Below, piece by piece: positions 1-10,639 of a stretch of 64,000 nucleotides of DNA. The stretch is from Coccinella septempunctata. Lineage: Eukaryota > Arthropoda > Insecta > Coleoptera > Coccinellidae. The stretch spans positions 11,658,501-11,722,500 of the forward strand of contig NC_058191.1 of the NCBI RefSeq assembly GCF_907165205.1. The letters are read 5' to 3'. Under the pieces are notes generated by a model, which saw nothing but the letters and a program-made list of their open reading frames with translations, was not told where the DNA came from and ran no database searches. The stretch's first letter is position 1. Each line of letters opens with the position of its first letter. The position numbers and the translations under genes were made by a program.

Positions 1-184
1 GATATTTGTTTCAATCAATAAAATCATTCATAGGTACGAACTGTATATCTAGATGAAGAGGGCTGCTCTGAAAGATCCACAGTATTTTTTTGAGGCGAAT
101 CACTTCTGAAATGTTAGCAACACATATCCTCTATGTCCTGTTAATACACTTTCTTTATTAGAAAAAATACTTGAGATTGCTGTC

Positions 185-1130
185 TATAACCAGATCATGG
201 AGCAGGATTCAGAAAGGGCTATTCCTGTAAGGAGGCTCTTCAATTTGCGTTGAGCAATTTCAAGCAAGAAATTGATAAAGGTAATTATGTTGTTGCGGTT
301 TTCCTGGACCTCTAAAGAGCATTCGAAACAGTTGATAAAATTATTTTGATTTCTAAACTGCGAGTATATGGGTTTGATGGTTTGGTGTTGGACTGGATAG
401 TGGATTACCTCACAAATAGAAAGCAAAAAGTTAGATGTTAACATGGAGTGTCAGTGGAATTTTATAATGGGTTTGGTATACCACAGGGTAGCGTACTGGG
501 CCCAGTTTTGTTATTGTTATGTTTGAACGATATTGGACTGTATGTAGTGAGTGACTTCATTAACCATACAGAAGATACAGTTTGTATCTTCAGTGATCTA
601 TCTGGGCTTTCAATTGGACAACCAATCGACACTAAGAAAAAATTATCTGAAATACTATACTTTTTCGCAAGGATCAGTGAGTGCTTGTCAATAAAATCGA
701 AAGTTACCGTGTATAACTCAGCCCTATTTTGAATATTGTCCATCAGTGTTGTTCCTATTTAATAAAACCCAGAAGAATGAACTTGCAGAACGGGGAAAAA
801 CGAATCATACTAAAATGTGGCAGGCTGACCTGTCACGTCACATGCATTTTGAAGTCGTTGCAATGGATAAATGTCGAACATAGATTATATTACATGACAA
901 AGTTGTTTGTTTTTAAGATTTTGCATAGCACTTCATCACCTCACCTGAGAAAATTCATTACCTACGGATAGGAAGTGCATGGTTATCCAACAAGAAACAA
1001 TTGTACTATATACATTAGAAAAACATGCAATGCTGCTGACATGAATTTTATTTTCTTCGTTGACAGTAAATTAGTAAATTTATCCCGTCACCTTAGAAGT
1101 GGACACAGTTGGGAAGAATAATATCGGTGG
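185..1130 (+). pseudogene. Decayed non-LTR retrotransposon reverse transcriptase (Jockey/R1-like)
   Basis: Several frames read as a LINE reverse transcriptase. The order is a fingers/palm block (QSGFRKGYSCKEALQFAL, then a FLDL.RAFETVD block with an in-frame stop), a primer-grip block (IPQGSVLGPVL, near 475), and a thumb/C-terminal block from about 730 (LQNGEKRIILKC, FKILHSTSSPHLRKF). The catalytic YxDD-type block is degraded to HTEDT near 565. Stops and frameshifts break it throughout, and the endonuclease and ORF1 parts are absent, so this is an old 5'-truncated copy. The right boundary is set where RT-like residues fade. It cannot encode active enzyme. The exact clade is uncertain. Confidence 0.75.
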
Positions 1131-1594
1131 AATTCAGACTAAATGGGATTTCCTCTTTCAATTTTTTTTGATGTTTATGGAAGTGATGGGAGTGTGGTTG
1201 ATGATTCCTTATTTTTTAAACTGTGTTACATTAGGAGCCTTTAAACTTTTTCACAATAATAGTTCGAAGGTATTACTGTTTAATTTAGATTGCTGTATAT
1301 ATATATTAGGGTTACCCTATTTGTTACATCGTGAACATTAAAGGTTGCCTGACTCGGTTGTGTCAGGCGGATTATGTCCCAGTTAGTGGTGACGTCTCGC
1401 GAGCAGAAAACAAACTGTTGTCTGTCAATCATCACAACAACAATGATAGTATTGTAGCAGTGAGTTCCAAAAGGTTTCGAAAAACTAAAGTAATCCTCTG
1501 TAATATAGCCGCACACATCGAACCATTCATCTGAAATTGGTCGCAAACACTTAGCGACGATTTACTTTATATATGATAGCACTCCAATTAACAT
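1131..1594. other. Short interval without recognisable gene
   Basis: This stretch separates two LINE remnants. It has short open frames on both strands but no motif that I recognise. It may be decayed 3' or 5' flank of the adjacent elements. Confidence 0.5.
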
Positions 1595-2460
1595 TTGGAC
1601 CCATATTCAAATAGTATACTCACAAAATTCGACCTGGAAATATTGAGTCTTTGGTGTCGAGATTGGCAGTTGCCACTGAATCAGAAGGAGTATGTTGTGC
1701 TGCACTTGGGTACCAACAATCCCCGTCGTCAGTACACTTTGAACAACATTCCCATCGCTACCTGCAGTAGCCTTTGTGACCTGCTCGATGTGGTTGTTAC
1801 TAAGAATTTGAGCTGGTCCGACTATATTCTCACTACAGTGAACAAAGCCAAGCGTTTTCTTTTTCTAATTCGAAAATCTTTCGCAAGATGCTATCCATCT
1901 ACATGCGCAGCCTTTTATAAGCTCTATATCCGGCCCATCTTGGAATTTGCTGGTCCTGTATGCTGTCCCGTACTGAACAGAAATTTTGCAATGCTAGAGG
2001 GTGTTCAACGTCGGGCAACACGACTACCATATGGCATTATTCGTCCATTTACTGACCGGCGGTTTTGTGACAATCTCATAATCACCTATCCTGCTTTCCA
2101 CAATCTGTTTGTGGTTGATCTCAGATCTTTTCCGGCTGAATTCCGACAGTCGACTTCCGATGCTTTCAAGCTGGCAAAGGAGAATTAAAACAACGCAGAG
2201 AAAGAACTTCCTGACGAATCGCGTCTTTGGTGTGTGGAATCGCTTGCCTTCATGTGTTTTGGACAGAAAACACTTTCAAGATCAGATAATAATAATAATA
2301 ATACTGAAAGCACGGACGTGGAGTCAGGAGTTGTTCAAATCTTCACAAAGGTGGTCACTGATCCAGGCACTGAACTACCGGGAAGCTGCTCAGATACAAA
2401 AAAAATCCAATACTTCGATAAACAGATCAGATCAAGTTGAAATTCAATAAATAAACAATT
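1595..2460 (+). pseudogene. LINE reverse transcriptase C-terminal remnant (CR1-like)
   Basis: The first 198 codons match the thumb/connection end of a non-LTR RT. The recognisable blocks are LSLWCRDWQLPLNQ (near 1640), VVLHLGTNNPRRQYTLN (near 1690), DVVVTKNLSWSDYI, LYIRPILEFAGPVCCPVL and LEGVQRRATRLPYG. After a frameshift near 2150 the frame +2 continuation gives FLTNRVFGVWNRLPSCVL, the usual last block of CR1-type ORF2. A short (ATA)n run lies at about 2286-2302, and an AATAAATAAA-like tail follows at about 2447, consistent with a LINE 3' end. All RT catalytic blocks are missing, so this is a severely 5'-truncated dead copy. Confidence 0.75.
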
Positions 2461-2973
2461 CTCAAAAATAATGTTTGAATATTGAATTTATGTGGCTGAT
2501 ACTTCACGAAAATCCGTAATCAAAGTGAAGAATGAATTATATTTTTTTTCACTAGGATATGTTTTACTGAATTGAAGTTAAATCATCACAGGAGCTAAGC
2601 ATTTTCGGATATTACCTTCGTTCAGCTGAAACATTTATACACTTAATGGTAAAATATAATAGTATATTCTGAAACAATTTGCAGAATGGGCTTCTATTCC
2701 AACACGAATGCGAAATTCGAACGCATGAGTGTTGGAATTGCCTTCTGCTACGAATATTAGACGATATTTTCTCTGTCGAAATTCAATAAAAAAATTCAGA
2801 TTATACTTCCTAGTGACTTTTGTATTGGATCTTGGCAGTTGGTGTGTCTTTTACGAAAATTGAAAGATTACGGAATTAGAATTTTAAAAAAATTTATAAT
2901 TACCTATTAAATTCGTGAAAAATGTGTGAAAAAATTGATTAAACACCACCAAAATTGAGAGAAATTGCGAATA
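2461..2973. other. Intergenic, no feature recognised
   Basis: AT-rich sequence with no long frame and no clear repeat structure. It could be upstream sequence of the tyrosine-recombinase remnant that follows. Confidence 0.5.
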
Positions 2974-3930
2974 ATGTCTCAAATAAATAAATACCACAAA
3001 TATCCAAAGCCCTGTATGAAAAAGAATATAAAAAACTCATGAAGTGGTCTGAAGAGAATTCAGTCCTCAGATTTTCAGAAAATATTTTATTAGCATATTT
3101 TGAACATTTGAGTAGAACATATGAAAGTTCTACACTATGGAGAACTTATTCAATGCTACGCAGTATGCTCAATGCTTATTAAAAAGTTTTTCTAAAGAAT
3201 ATAAACCGAAAAAATCAAAAGTTCTTGATTTCGAACAAATCGACAAATTTTGAGGAATGCGTCAAATAATATTTATTTGGATATGAAGGTAACAAGTAAC
3301 AATAATATATAATCTTGTTCTATGTACACTTAATATCACAAAACCACTTTCAGGTAGTAAAAATCATGGGATATGCTGGGGCATGCAGAAGGGTAGAGCT
3401 CTGCAAAATGCAGGTTCAAGACATAGAATTCAAGGACGATTGTATTTTAGTCACAATACCAAATACAAAAACTTATAGTCCCAGGCAATTTATCATTTCG
3501 GACACATTCTGGTTGAGTCTTCTTAGAGAATACTATAAACTGAGACCATCACATACAGATCAGAATCGTTTCTTATTAATTTTAAGGCTGGAAAATGCAC
3601 AGTGCAACCTATTGGCATAAATGAGATAGGTGGAATGCCAAAAAAATTGACAATTTCTTAAACTTGTCTGATCCAGAACTATATTCAGGCCATTGCTTCC
3701 GTAGAAGCTCAGCTTCCAATCTAGCCAACAGCGGAGAAGATTTGATAGCATTGAAGAGGCATGGAGGATGGAAGAGTTCAGCAGTTGCTGAATGATATGT
3801 TGATGCGTCTCTTTCAAAAAAACTTGATATTTCTATAACTCTTTCAACCCAACTCAACCAGAATGCCCACGACCTCAATATGCCTTCTACTTCGGCAATA
3901 AATAATCATTTATGGATAGCACTTGATTGA
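2974..3930 (+). pseudogene. Tyrosine recombinase (Crypton-like) pseudogene with a candidate intron
   Basis: The N-terminal core-binding (SAM-like) region reads EYKKLMKWSEENSVLRF and SSTLWRTYSMLRSMLNAY at about 3025-3180, followed by KSKVLDFEQIDKF. A candidate spliceosomal intron (GT at 3289, AG ending 3353, 65 bp) separates this from the catalytic domain. That domain begins IMGYAGACRRVEL (first catalytic Arg) and continues with IPNTKT (Lys). After a frameshift in an A-run near 3641 it gives GHCFRRSSASNLANSGEDL (HxxR) and LKRHGGWKSSAVAE, with a TGA immediately before the expected nucleophilic Tyr (Y V D A S L). The frame ends near 3930. An intron and catalytic R-K-HxxR-H-Y order are typical of Crypton-derived recombinases of insects. 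At least four disabling changes make it non-functional. Confidence 0.75.
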
Positions 3931-4120
3931 AACATGCTGAAGAAGTGGAATGCTGGTTATCATGCATTGGGGAGTTATATTGATTTCCTGTCTTCCAATT
4001 GTGAATTCTAAATTATTATAATAATTTAAAATTATACAGGAAATCAATATAACTTCCCAATGCATGATAACCAGCCTTCCACTTCTTCAGCATGTTTCAA
4101 TCAAGTGCTATCCATAAATG
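3907..4120. repeat. Foldback: 84-bp inverted repeat around a 46-bp spacer
   Basis: Arms 3907-3990 and 4037-4120 are near-perfect reverse complements with only a few mismatches. The left arm includes the last codons and stop of the recombinase remnant, so the right arm is an inverted copy of that gene's 3' end. I see no target-site duplication or terminal motif of a known MITE. An inverted duplication event at the 3' end of the recombinase copy is the simplest reading. Confidence 0.85.
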
Positions 4121-4305
4121 AAACACATCACAACATACCAGGAATATCAACTTTAAATACTGGCTCGAACTGCAATATAACAGTTAAAATATTCAACAAC
4201 TGCACAATTTCAAAAATTGAATGATCTAAGGATACTTGTTATGTAATTAAAAATTCTTTTGATTTTGCATCATTCATTAAGTAATAAAGGCTTTAATCGG
4301 AGAAA

Positions 4306-4571
4306 TGTAGGGGAGAGTTCCTTTGAATTGGACAGTCCATGAACCGTACGCTACAGTTTTCTACTACACTCGATAGTAATTTAGCATCCTTTACGTAAAT
4401 CCCATTTTCGCAACATCGATCGAAATCTCTTGGAAAATGGCTGACCCTGTGGCTCGCGCCTTGTTGCGAATATGGGATTTAAGAAGAGGATGCTAAATTA
4501 GTATCGAGTGTAGTAGAAAACTGTAGCGTCCGGTTCATGGGCTGTCCAATTCAAAGGAACTCTCTCCTACA
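4306..4571. repeat. Foldback/MITE-like element, about 110-bp arms
   Basis: The left arm starts TGTAGGGGAGAGTTCC and the right arm ends GGAACTCTCTCCTACA. The arms pair for about 110 bp with scattered mismatches, around a spacer near 4425-4455 that is slightly GC-richer. No coding potential. The family is not recognised and no clear TSD is visible. Confidence 0.8.
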
Positions 4572-4804
4572 CTATATACATAATCATAATTTTCTTGTAA
4601 TACCAATGATACTTGATTCAGGATATAAATTGCTGCTCAATAGCTTTTCTGTAGATACATTGGTACTATGTGTATTCATCTTGGGATTAGGAAAATTCCC
4701 TTTAGTCCTGAAAACATGTTGTGTATATATAAATTTAACCAGCTAAATTATAGATCAGATCTAAAACAGTTTCCTAATATGGATGATTCAAAATTAAACT
4801 AAAC

Positions 4805-4844
4805 TAAAAACAGTGCTGTAACGAGATTATTACAGCACTGTTTT
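4805..4844. repeat. Perfect 16-bp hairpin
   Basis: Arms 4805-4820 and 4829-4844 are exact reverse complements around an 8-nt loop. It lies directly upstream of a LINE remnant. It is not evidently a terminator or any known regulatory site. Confidence 0.7.
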
Positions 4845-4857
4845 TGGTATCGTATTG

Positions 4858-5764
4858 GACTCATCACCATACTGAAACAGCTCGTTAAGGAAAACCTCAG
4901 ACCAACTGTAGCGAACAGTGCTATCGGGTTTGTTGATAGTGCACGAAATTTAGGGTTGATTCTGGATGATTCGCTGAGATTTCGCGAGCATGTGGAGGGT
5001 ACTGTGCGGAGAGCTTATGGAGCTTTAAGAGCGTTATATCCGCACAGATCTTATTTACCTATCTATACCAAAAAACTTCTGTGTGAGAGTCTGGTCTAAT
5101 TTCAATCACTTCTCTCCTGTGTACAGTTTCTGTTTGGATCAGACTCTCTCGGTCGAATTCAACATGTCCAGAAGAACTGTATAAGGTTTATTTTCAGGAT
5201 TAGAAAATTTGATCATGTATACCATGAGTTAGTTGAGTTGAGTTGGCTTCCTATGAGACTTTGCTTTAACTTTCATACTCTTTGTACATTCCATAAAATA
5301 ATTGTGAATAGAAAACCATCTTATCTCTTCAATAGGTTGCAATACAGAACTGATGTTCACAATGTTAACATTAGACATAGAGGTTTGCTTACTTGTCCTC
5401 ACCATCGAACCTCTACCTTTCAGAGAAGTTTTGGATACAACATCTATAAATTGTACAACGGGATTCCTTTTGAGTTTAAACAATTTAAACATAGTAAATT
5501 CAAAAATAAAATCAGAGAATACTTGCTCAGTGATTCGATATAACTCTATTCAGTCTCCGTGAAGGCAAGAAAAAGAATAATGTTTTTTTTTCTGTTTTAT
5601 TTTTCGCTCTATTGTTGTTCTTATGTTCATTATTATCTGAGATGGATTGGACACTGAATATTTTTTTTCATGTAAGAACAAGGGTTAAGTGGCAGAACAC
5701 CCTTGGGTGAACTTCCCCTTGAGATTTCTGTTAAAGAAATAAAGGCCTTATTTATTTATTTTAT
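4858..5764 (+). pseudogene. 5'-truncated LINE reverse transcriptase with preserved 3' end
   Basis: The thumb and C-terminal end of a non-LTR RT are readable in one frame with one stop. The blocks are ARNLGLILDDSLRFREHV (near 4950), RRAYGALRALYPHRSYLP, a stop at about 5097, RIQHVQKNCIRFIFRIRKF, LSWLPMRLCFNFHTL, and RTDVHNVNIRHRGLLTCPHH up to a stop at 5543. A 3' UTR follows, ending in AATAAAGGC and a TTTATTTATT tail near 5745-5764, as in many Jockey/I-type LINEs. No palm domain or endonuclease remains. The integration appears moderately old because most of the C-terminal frame is still open. Confidence 0.8.
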
Positions 5765-6517
5765 TCAAATGGAGAAACGTATTTTAGCGAATATCTTTTT
5801 ATTCAGTTTCTTTTGAAATGAAATGAACACTCCCTATAATATATTCATAAAGAATGAATGGGGGAAACATGTGTATTCATTTATCAAGATCACGATAAAT
5901 TTTCACTTGCAATAAAATTTGCTAACTACCGATCTATTTGTTCAGTATTAATTCTAGACAAAAAATGTACATCCCTAATCCAACTCACAAACGATAATGC
6001 ACCTCACCCCATATTTACCTAACTGCGAAAAAATCCCTTTCCACCATCCGAAAACCGGCCTTCTTGCTACAATAAACTTTCATAAAACTACGGCCGAAGG
6101 GAGATGGTATCCTCTTTATCGTTTTTATGCGTATTTAACCCTTCGCCATCGCTTTTTTATTTTAATTCGGAAGATAAACTTTTTATCCTGAAACGGGGTT
6201 TCTGCAAACACGTTAATTCAATCAGCAGCGACGTGGGGAAAGGGAATGGGGGGTAGCAGTAATAATTCCAGCAATATTTACTGTAATCTCGTGAAGGCTA
6301 ATGACCTGGGGATTTGTCGGAGCAGGTGTTATACCCCCTAGAATCGGAGAAAAAGAATAATTATGGATGATGATGTTTGTTCGAGAAGATAGCACTTTCG
6401 CATCCGGGACGTGGAGTTTCGAAAAGGCTCACAGGAAGGCAAAATAAAAGAGAGTGGATGAGTGAGTCCGTTTTTCCCCTTTTTCTTTGATGGACGTGTT
6501 CTTTATCGATTTTAGTA
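5765..6517. other. Single-copy-looking non-coding stretch
   Basis: I see no repeat boundary and no convincing coding exon. The section near 6000-6270 is slightly GC-richer than its surroundings but has no protein similarity that I recognise. Confidence 0.5.
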
Positions 6518-7381
6518 TACAGGGTCTATTTGAAGGTGAGGCTTTTTTTCAACAGAAAGTAGAACTGGTCAAAATGAAGAGTTTCACTATAAATCACCTA
6601 TACAAAACTTTTGATGACAAAGTTGAAAAAAATTGAGAATGATTACATAAATAGATACTAATACGACCCTAGACCGCAAAGCAGCTGGAAAAAGCTTATC
6701 ACCTGATTCAGCTTAGTAGTTTCGTGTAAGATATTGGCTCGGATTGCGTGGTCATAAAAATGGAAACTTAGGATTGCTGAATTTTTCTCATTTTTTTAAG
6801 TAACTTACACGATTTCATGAAATGGCTCGTTTCGATACCAACTGACAAAAGAGACTTAGGACACAAGTGTAATAAATAGAATAATACTTCAAAATGTCAT
6901 CCATAAAGTTCGTCTAAATTATTCACGAATTTTTTCACGATGGACATCATAATCTTCTTGTTCGAACATTCCAACAATTGTCGTAAATGTGATGAAATGG
7001 GGAAACATCACAACACTTTTTCAATATAACTAACATAAGCACTTTCAGGAAAATGCCTCGATTTTCAAAATTTCTTTTTCACCTTAAGTTGCACGATGCA
7101 ACAATTATGATTCCCTCGAAAGTGACCTGATACATCTAATCCGATGAACTTGGTACTGAACCATATGGTCCAGCCATATGTTTATGTTTTGTTTCGTTTT
7201 TACGATGCCGGAGTCACCTTCCAAAGTCCTGTACTTGACATTCAAGTAAATTTTGTCGAACTTCTATGGGTTGTATCTCAGCCATCTTGGATATTTTGTA
7301 TAGACAAATTTTGGTTGACCGACTTATTTTGATGAGTTCTACCTTCTGACAAAAAAACCTCACATATAAAGACATCCTGTA
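6518..7381. mobile_element. MITE with TACAGG TIRs and TA target duplication
   Basis: The left end begins TACAGGGTCTATTTGAAGG and the right end is the imperfect complement, ending CATCCTGTA. Similarity continues inward for about 60 bp (left CAGAAAGTAGAACTGGTC, right complement CAGAAGGTAGAACTCATC). Both ends are flanked by TA, the Tc1/mariner-type target duplication. No transposase is present, so it is a non-autonomous element. Confidence 0.7.
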
Positions 7382-7721
7382 TATATGTTTGTTCGAAATT
7401 TCAGCTCAAAAGTGGCAATTGTTTTTTTTTATTTGGTTCTTTGAAATATTTTTATCATTTCTTAGTATTTTTCTTGAATTTATTTTTATTTAGATGTTTT
7501 ATTTACTCCTCTTTAAATCATTTGTACAATTCGGTCCGAAGTTGTTCAATAGGGTATTAAAGAGTCTGCTAATGTAGTTTTTTTTTGGTATTTCATTAAT
7601 TTGCACAAAGAACTGGGTCAAATGGTGAGTATCTGCTAGAACTGCAACAAAAATTACTACTATTTCAGTATTATTTGGATTTCATTTATATTCATTTCTC
7701 CCAGGTAGAAATTTTGATCTT
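7382..7721. other. Intergenic, nothing recognised
   Basis: T-rich sequence between a MITE and the GACGTC cluster, with no gene and no terminal repeats seen. Confidence 0.4.
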
Positions 7722-7896
7722 CAGGACGTCTTTGGTTGGTCATGTTCGGACGTATGATGACCAACTTGGTGACGTCTGTGAGACCTTATGGTGACGTCAC
7801 AGCCTGAAGACGTCTTACGCTGACGTCTTGAAGAAGAACTCGGAAAACGATTATTCAGTACTTTTTACGTCTTGCGTACGTCTTTCTTACGTACTG
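7722..7896. repeat. Cluster of GACGTC/ACGTC motifs
   Basis: GACGTC or a one-base variant occurs about eight to nine times in 175 bp, including the palindrome GTGACGTCAC (CRE-like) near 7792. A small inverted repeat, GTTGGTCAT/ATGACCAAC, lies at about 7734-7765. It could be the body of a tRNA-derived SINE whose tRNA-like part lies about 200 bp downstream on the minus strand, since that part also begins with GACGTC. Confidence 0.6.
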
Positions 7897-8079
7897 AGGA
7901 TAATAGTATTTTTCTGAAAATTTTAGAATTATTTCATAGATAGAAATGAAACAAAAAAAAACATAATGTGAAGCAACATTGATTGTTATATTTTTTTCTC
8001 TTCCTATCTCCCCGTGGCTTTGTGTTCGTGCACATCAGCCAACAATATTTAAATCCTAGGTACAAGACACCCACAAACA

Positions 8080-8136
8080 TGACGTCGGCGGGATTCGAAC
8101 CCGCTACCTCCGGCATCCTAGCCGAATTCAAAGGGT
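8080..8136 (-). repeat. tRNA-derived SINE fragment (B box)
   Basis: On the minus strand the sequence contains a perfect T-arm, GCGGG-TTCGAAT-CCCGC, carrying a canonical RNA polymerase III B box (GGTTCGAATCC, 8091-8101). It is preceded by a partial anticodon-arm-like stretch, but there is no D-arm or A box and no matching acceptor stem. This fits a truncated tRNA-derived SINE head rather than a tRNA gene. The left part runs into sequence shared with a MITE. Confidence 0.6.
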
Positions 8137-8675
8137 TTTATCGAATGAAATGAATTTCGGAATATAGTTTTTCATTTATTTGTCGAATCTTTTCCGCACT
8201 AAAGATATCACTCACGTCTTCCAGTTTTCTCATAATGACCATAACGTACCATAAAAATACCAAAAATTCGAAGAACCTAACTCTTTAAACTAAGTTGGAC
8301 GCTCTCTAATGAATATATGTATGAACGTTTTGTGAAGTAAAAGTATTCTTCATATTTTCTCGTGTAATGCTCCGTTTTCGAGTAATTTGATTTTCAAAAA
8401 TTGAAAAGTATCTGTGAAATATGAAAAATTGGGTACTTTGGCTGAATACAACTTCGTTTAAAAGATCCACAGATGTGTAGTGTCACAGATTTAGCTAGTT
8501 ATTCTGAAGGTAACTTCGATTTTCTAGGGGTAGCACTGTTAATAATAGAAACTAAAAATGGCTAGACCTTTTAATCAGGGCCGAGTCGGAAAAAACAGTG
8601 AAGGAAAAAAGTGTTCCTTTTGACCTCAGAAATGTAGTGTTAAAATATATCTACGAGTCAGAGATTCGGCCTGTA
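8137..8675. mobile_element. Truncated MITE, same family as the one at 63413
   Basis: From about 8137 the sequence parallels 63566-63838, sharing ATCGAATGAAATGAATTT, GAAAAATTGGGTA, AAAGATCCACAGA and an AATCAGGGCCGAGTCGG / CTCAGGGCTGAATCGG block. The right end is complete here (GAGTC...GGCCTGTA, then TA). The left end is lost next to the SINE fragment. No coding capacity. Confidence 0.65.
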
Positions 8676-8677
8676 TA

Positions 8678-10639
8678 GAACAGGGGTGGTCAAGACGTCG
8701 ACTGCAAAGCTTGTAGCAGTAGCTCATGGACTGAAAGTTAACAAACTCTCTTTCTTTTTAACTAGAGTTTGAAGATCTCCTTCCTTCAATTTATTCTCGC
8801 TTCATTAAACTGTATGTGCAAAGAACCTATTCAGCTTGCATTCATTCCGTTGACAGATCCAAATTCATCTTGACATATGAATTTTTTAATTTCTGCATTT
8901 TTCAGCCTTAGTCTCCCGTCTGACGTGTTGCTCCCAATACAAGTATCTTTAGAGGAATCTCGCTTTTGTGACTGCAACATTTCCGATTAAAAGTTCATTC
9001 ATATTTCTACCCTGGAATAGCATGGTAACAAAGCGGTATTGGTTTTAAATTCTTCTTATCGATGACCGGCAGCCAGGCGATTTGTGCGATAGAAGTCTCC
9101 TATTCTCTTACCTTTTTCGATTTTCCTCTCTGTTGGCTACTGTTGCTTGTTCAACTTTTTTTGTAGATCATGGATATGTTTTCGAACCGGAAGTTTTAAT
9201 TTTTTTCTAGAATAATTAACAAGGAATAACGAAAACCAAAATTAATTTGAAAGAATTCAATATGAAAACAAAAATATTTGTACTAAATCCCACTACTAAC
9301 TCTCGCTATAATACTATGGAGTCGTAGATGACTAAGAAGACATGATATACGGTAGTTTTGTTCGTCTAAATTCAAAAAATGATGTAAACGCTTATGAACA
9401 AATTTATCTGCCTCCTCCCGTATGAAGGCAATATCGACCATATCAAAGTATCTTCCATGATGATTTCCTTATTTTCCTGTCCCCTCGGGCTATCTGCACC
9501 CCCTCATTCTGATCGATCGGCCGTCTCCGGTGGGTCTAGACCGCTGAAGGAATAATCCGGACTGACACCGAGAAATTAACTTGTCCGGGGATCGGACAAC
9601 GAGTGACGGCTATGATTTCATTATTTTTTATTATGTCGTATTTCGATCGGCCTCGGTTCCGCCGCCCCTAAATCGCAGTTAAGCCGCTATTTATTTTTAT
9701 AGGTTGGAGCGAAAACTATGGGTTCGAGTCACACGGGGATCACTGCCAGTGGCGGGTTTGAAAAAATGTTATTATCCGTCCTGAGAATAGGTAGAAAAGA
9801 AGAGTTTGTGACCTGTGCAAGGCAACCGACGATGCATTCGAATAACACACTTAATTAGTTTATATTTGAACAAACGTGTTTTCAACGCAAGTTATATTGT
9901 ATAGCTGGGATGTGTTCTTGGAAGTGAAAACACGCACTTATTTCAAGAATATCTCCAAATTGTAATTTTGATATTTTAAAAGATTTTTTTCCATTATACA
10001 TTGGAGTAGTATGTCAGGTGTCTCCTCTTTGAATAGTTTCCTTAAATTTCCTTAATTCCAAGGTGACCAGTAACATATCTGTTATGTTTTCTTGGGAGAT
10101 TGAATGGGGAACTCTGTTATGTGTTATTTTTCTGTAACCGTTACGTGTCGGATACGATATTTGGGATGTACCTGTGCTGCATCCAAATTATATCCACATT
10201 TTGTGAATTTCATGTTCCCGCTCCATCATATCCAAGTAACATATTTGTAACATTGTGCTTTATTTGCCATCTTTGTCGGAAAACACTCAATTCATTTCAA
10301 CAAATTCAATAAATATCATGACTATTATAATTATACTTAAAAATATGATATAATTGGAAAGAATTTTTTATCAAATTATTTCTTATTGTTATTAAATCAA
10401 GGTCTTACAACTTAGCTGAGTCTTTCAGAGCTGCGACCACTTGGATCTTTTTTTCTTGTACCCCACTCATTCAGTTCTAATATGGCTATCAGTGGTATCG
10501 ACAAATCTAACGACAACCCTAGAAACCTTGGCGTCTACCTAGAATTTGCCTCATTAGGTCCTGCAAGCTACTCGTATGTGTTCACCTGTTTCTTTTCCGA
10601 TCCACAGAGTCTGTATTTCTCATCCGATAACTTGCCTAC
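8678..10639. other. Non-coding stretch with a CpG-rich patch at about 9470-9740
   Basis: There is no supported gene. The segment 9470-9740 is clearly GC- and CpG-richer than its AT-rich surroundings (TCGATCGGCC, CCGGGGATCGG, TCGGCCTCGG) and contains no repeat boundary. It could be a conserved non-coding or regulatory element. The rest, including the open frame near 10100-10312, shows nothing recognisable. Confidence 0.45.

Noticed and set aside
8080..8136. Possible tRNA gene on the minus strand
   Set aside because: Only the T-arm/B box is intact; no D-arm, A box or acceptor pairing, so it is treated as a SINE fragment.
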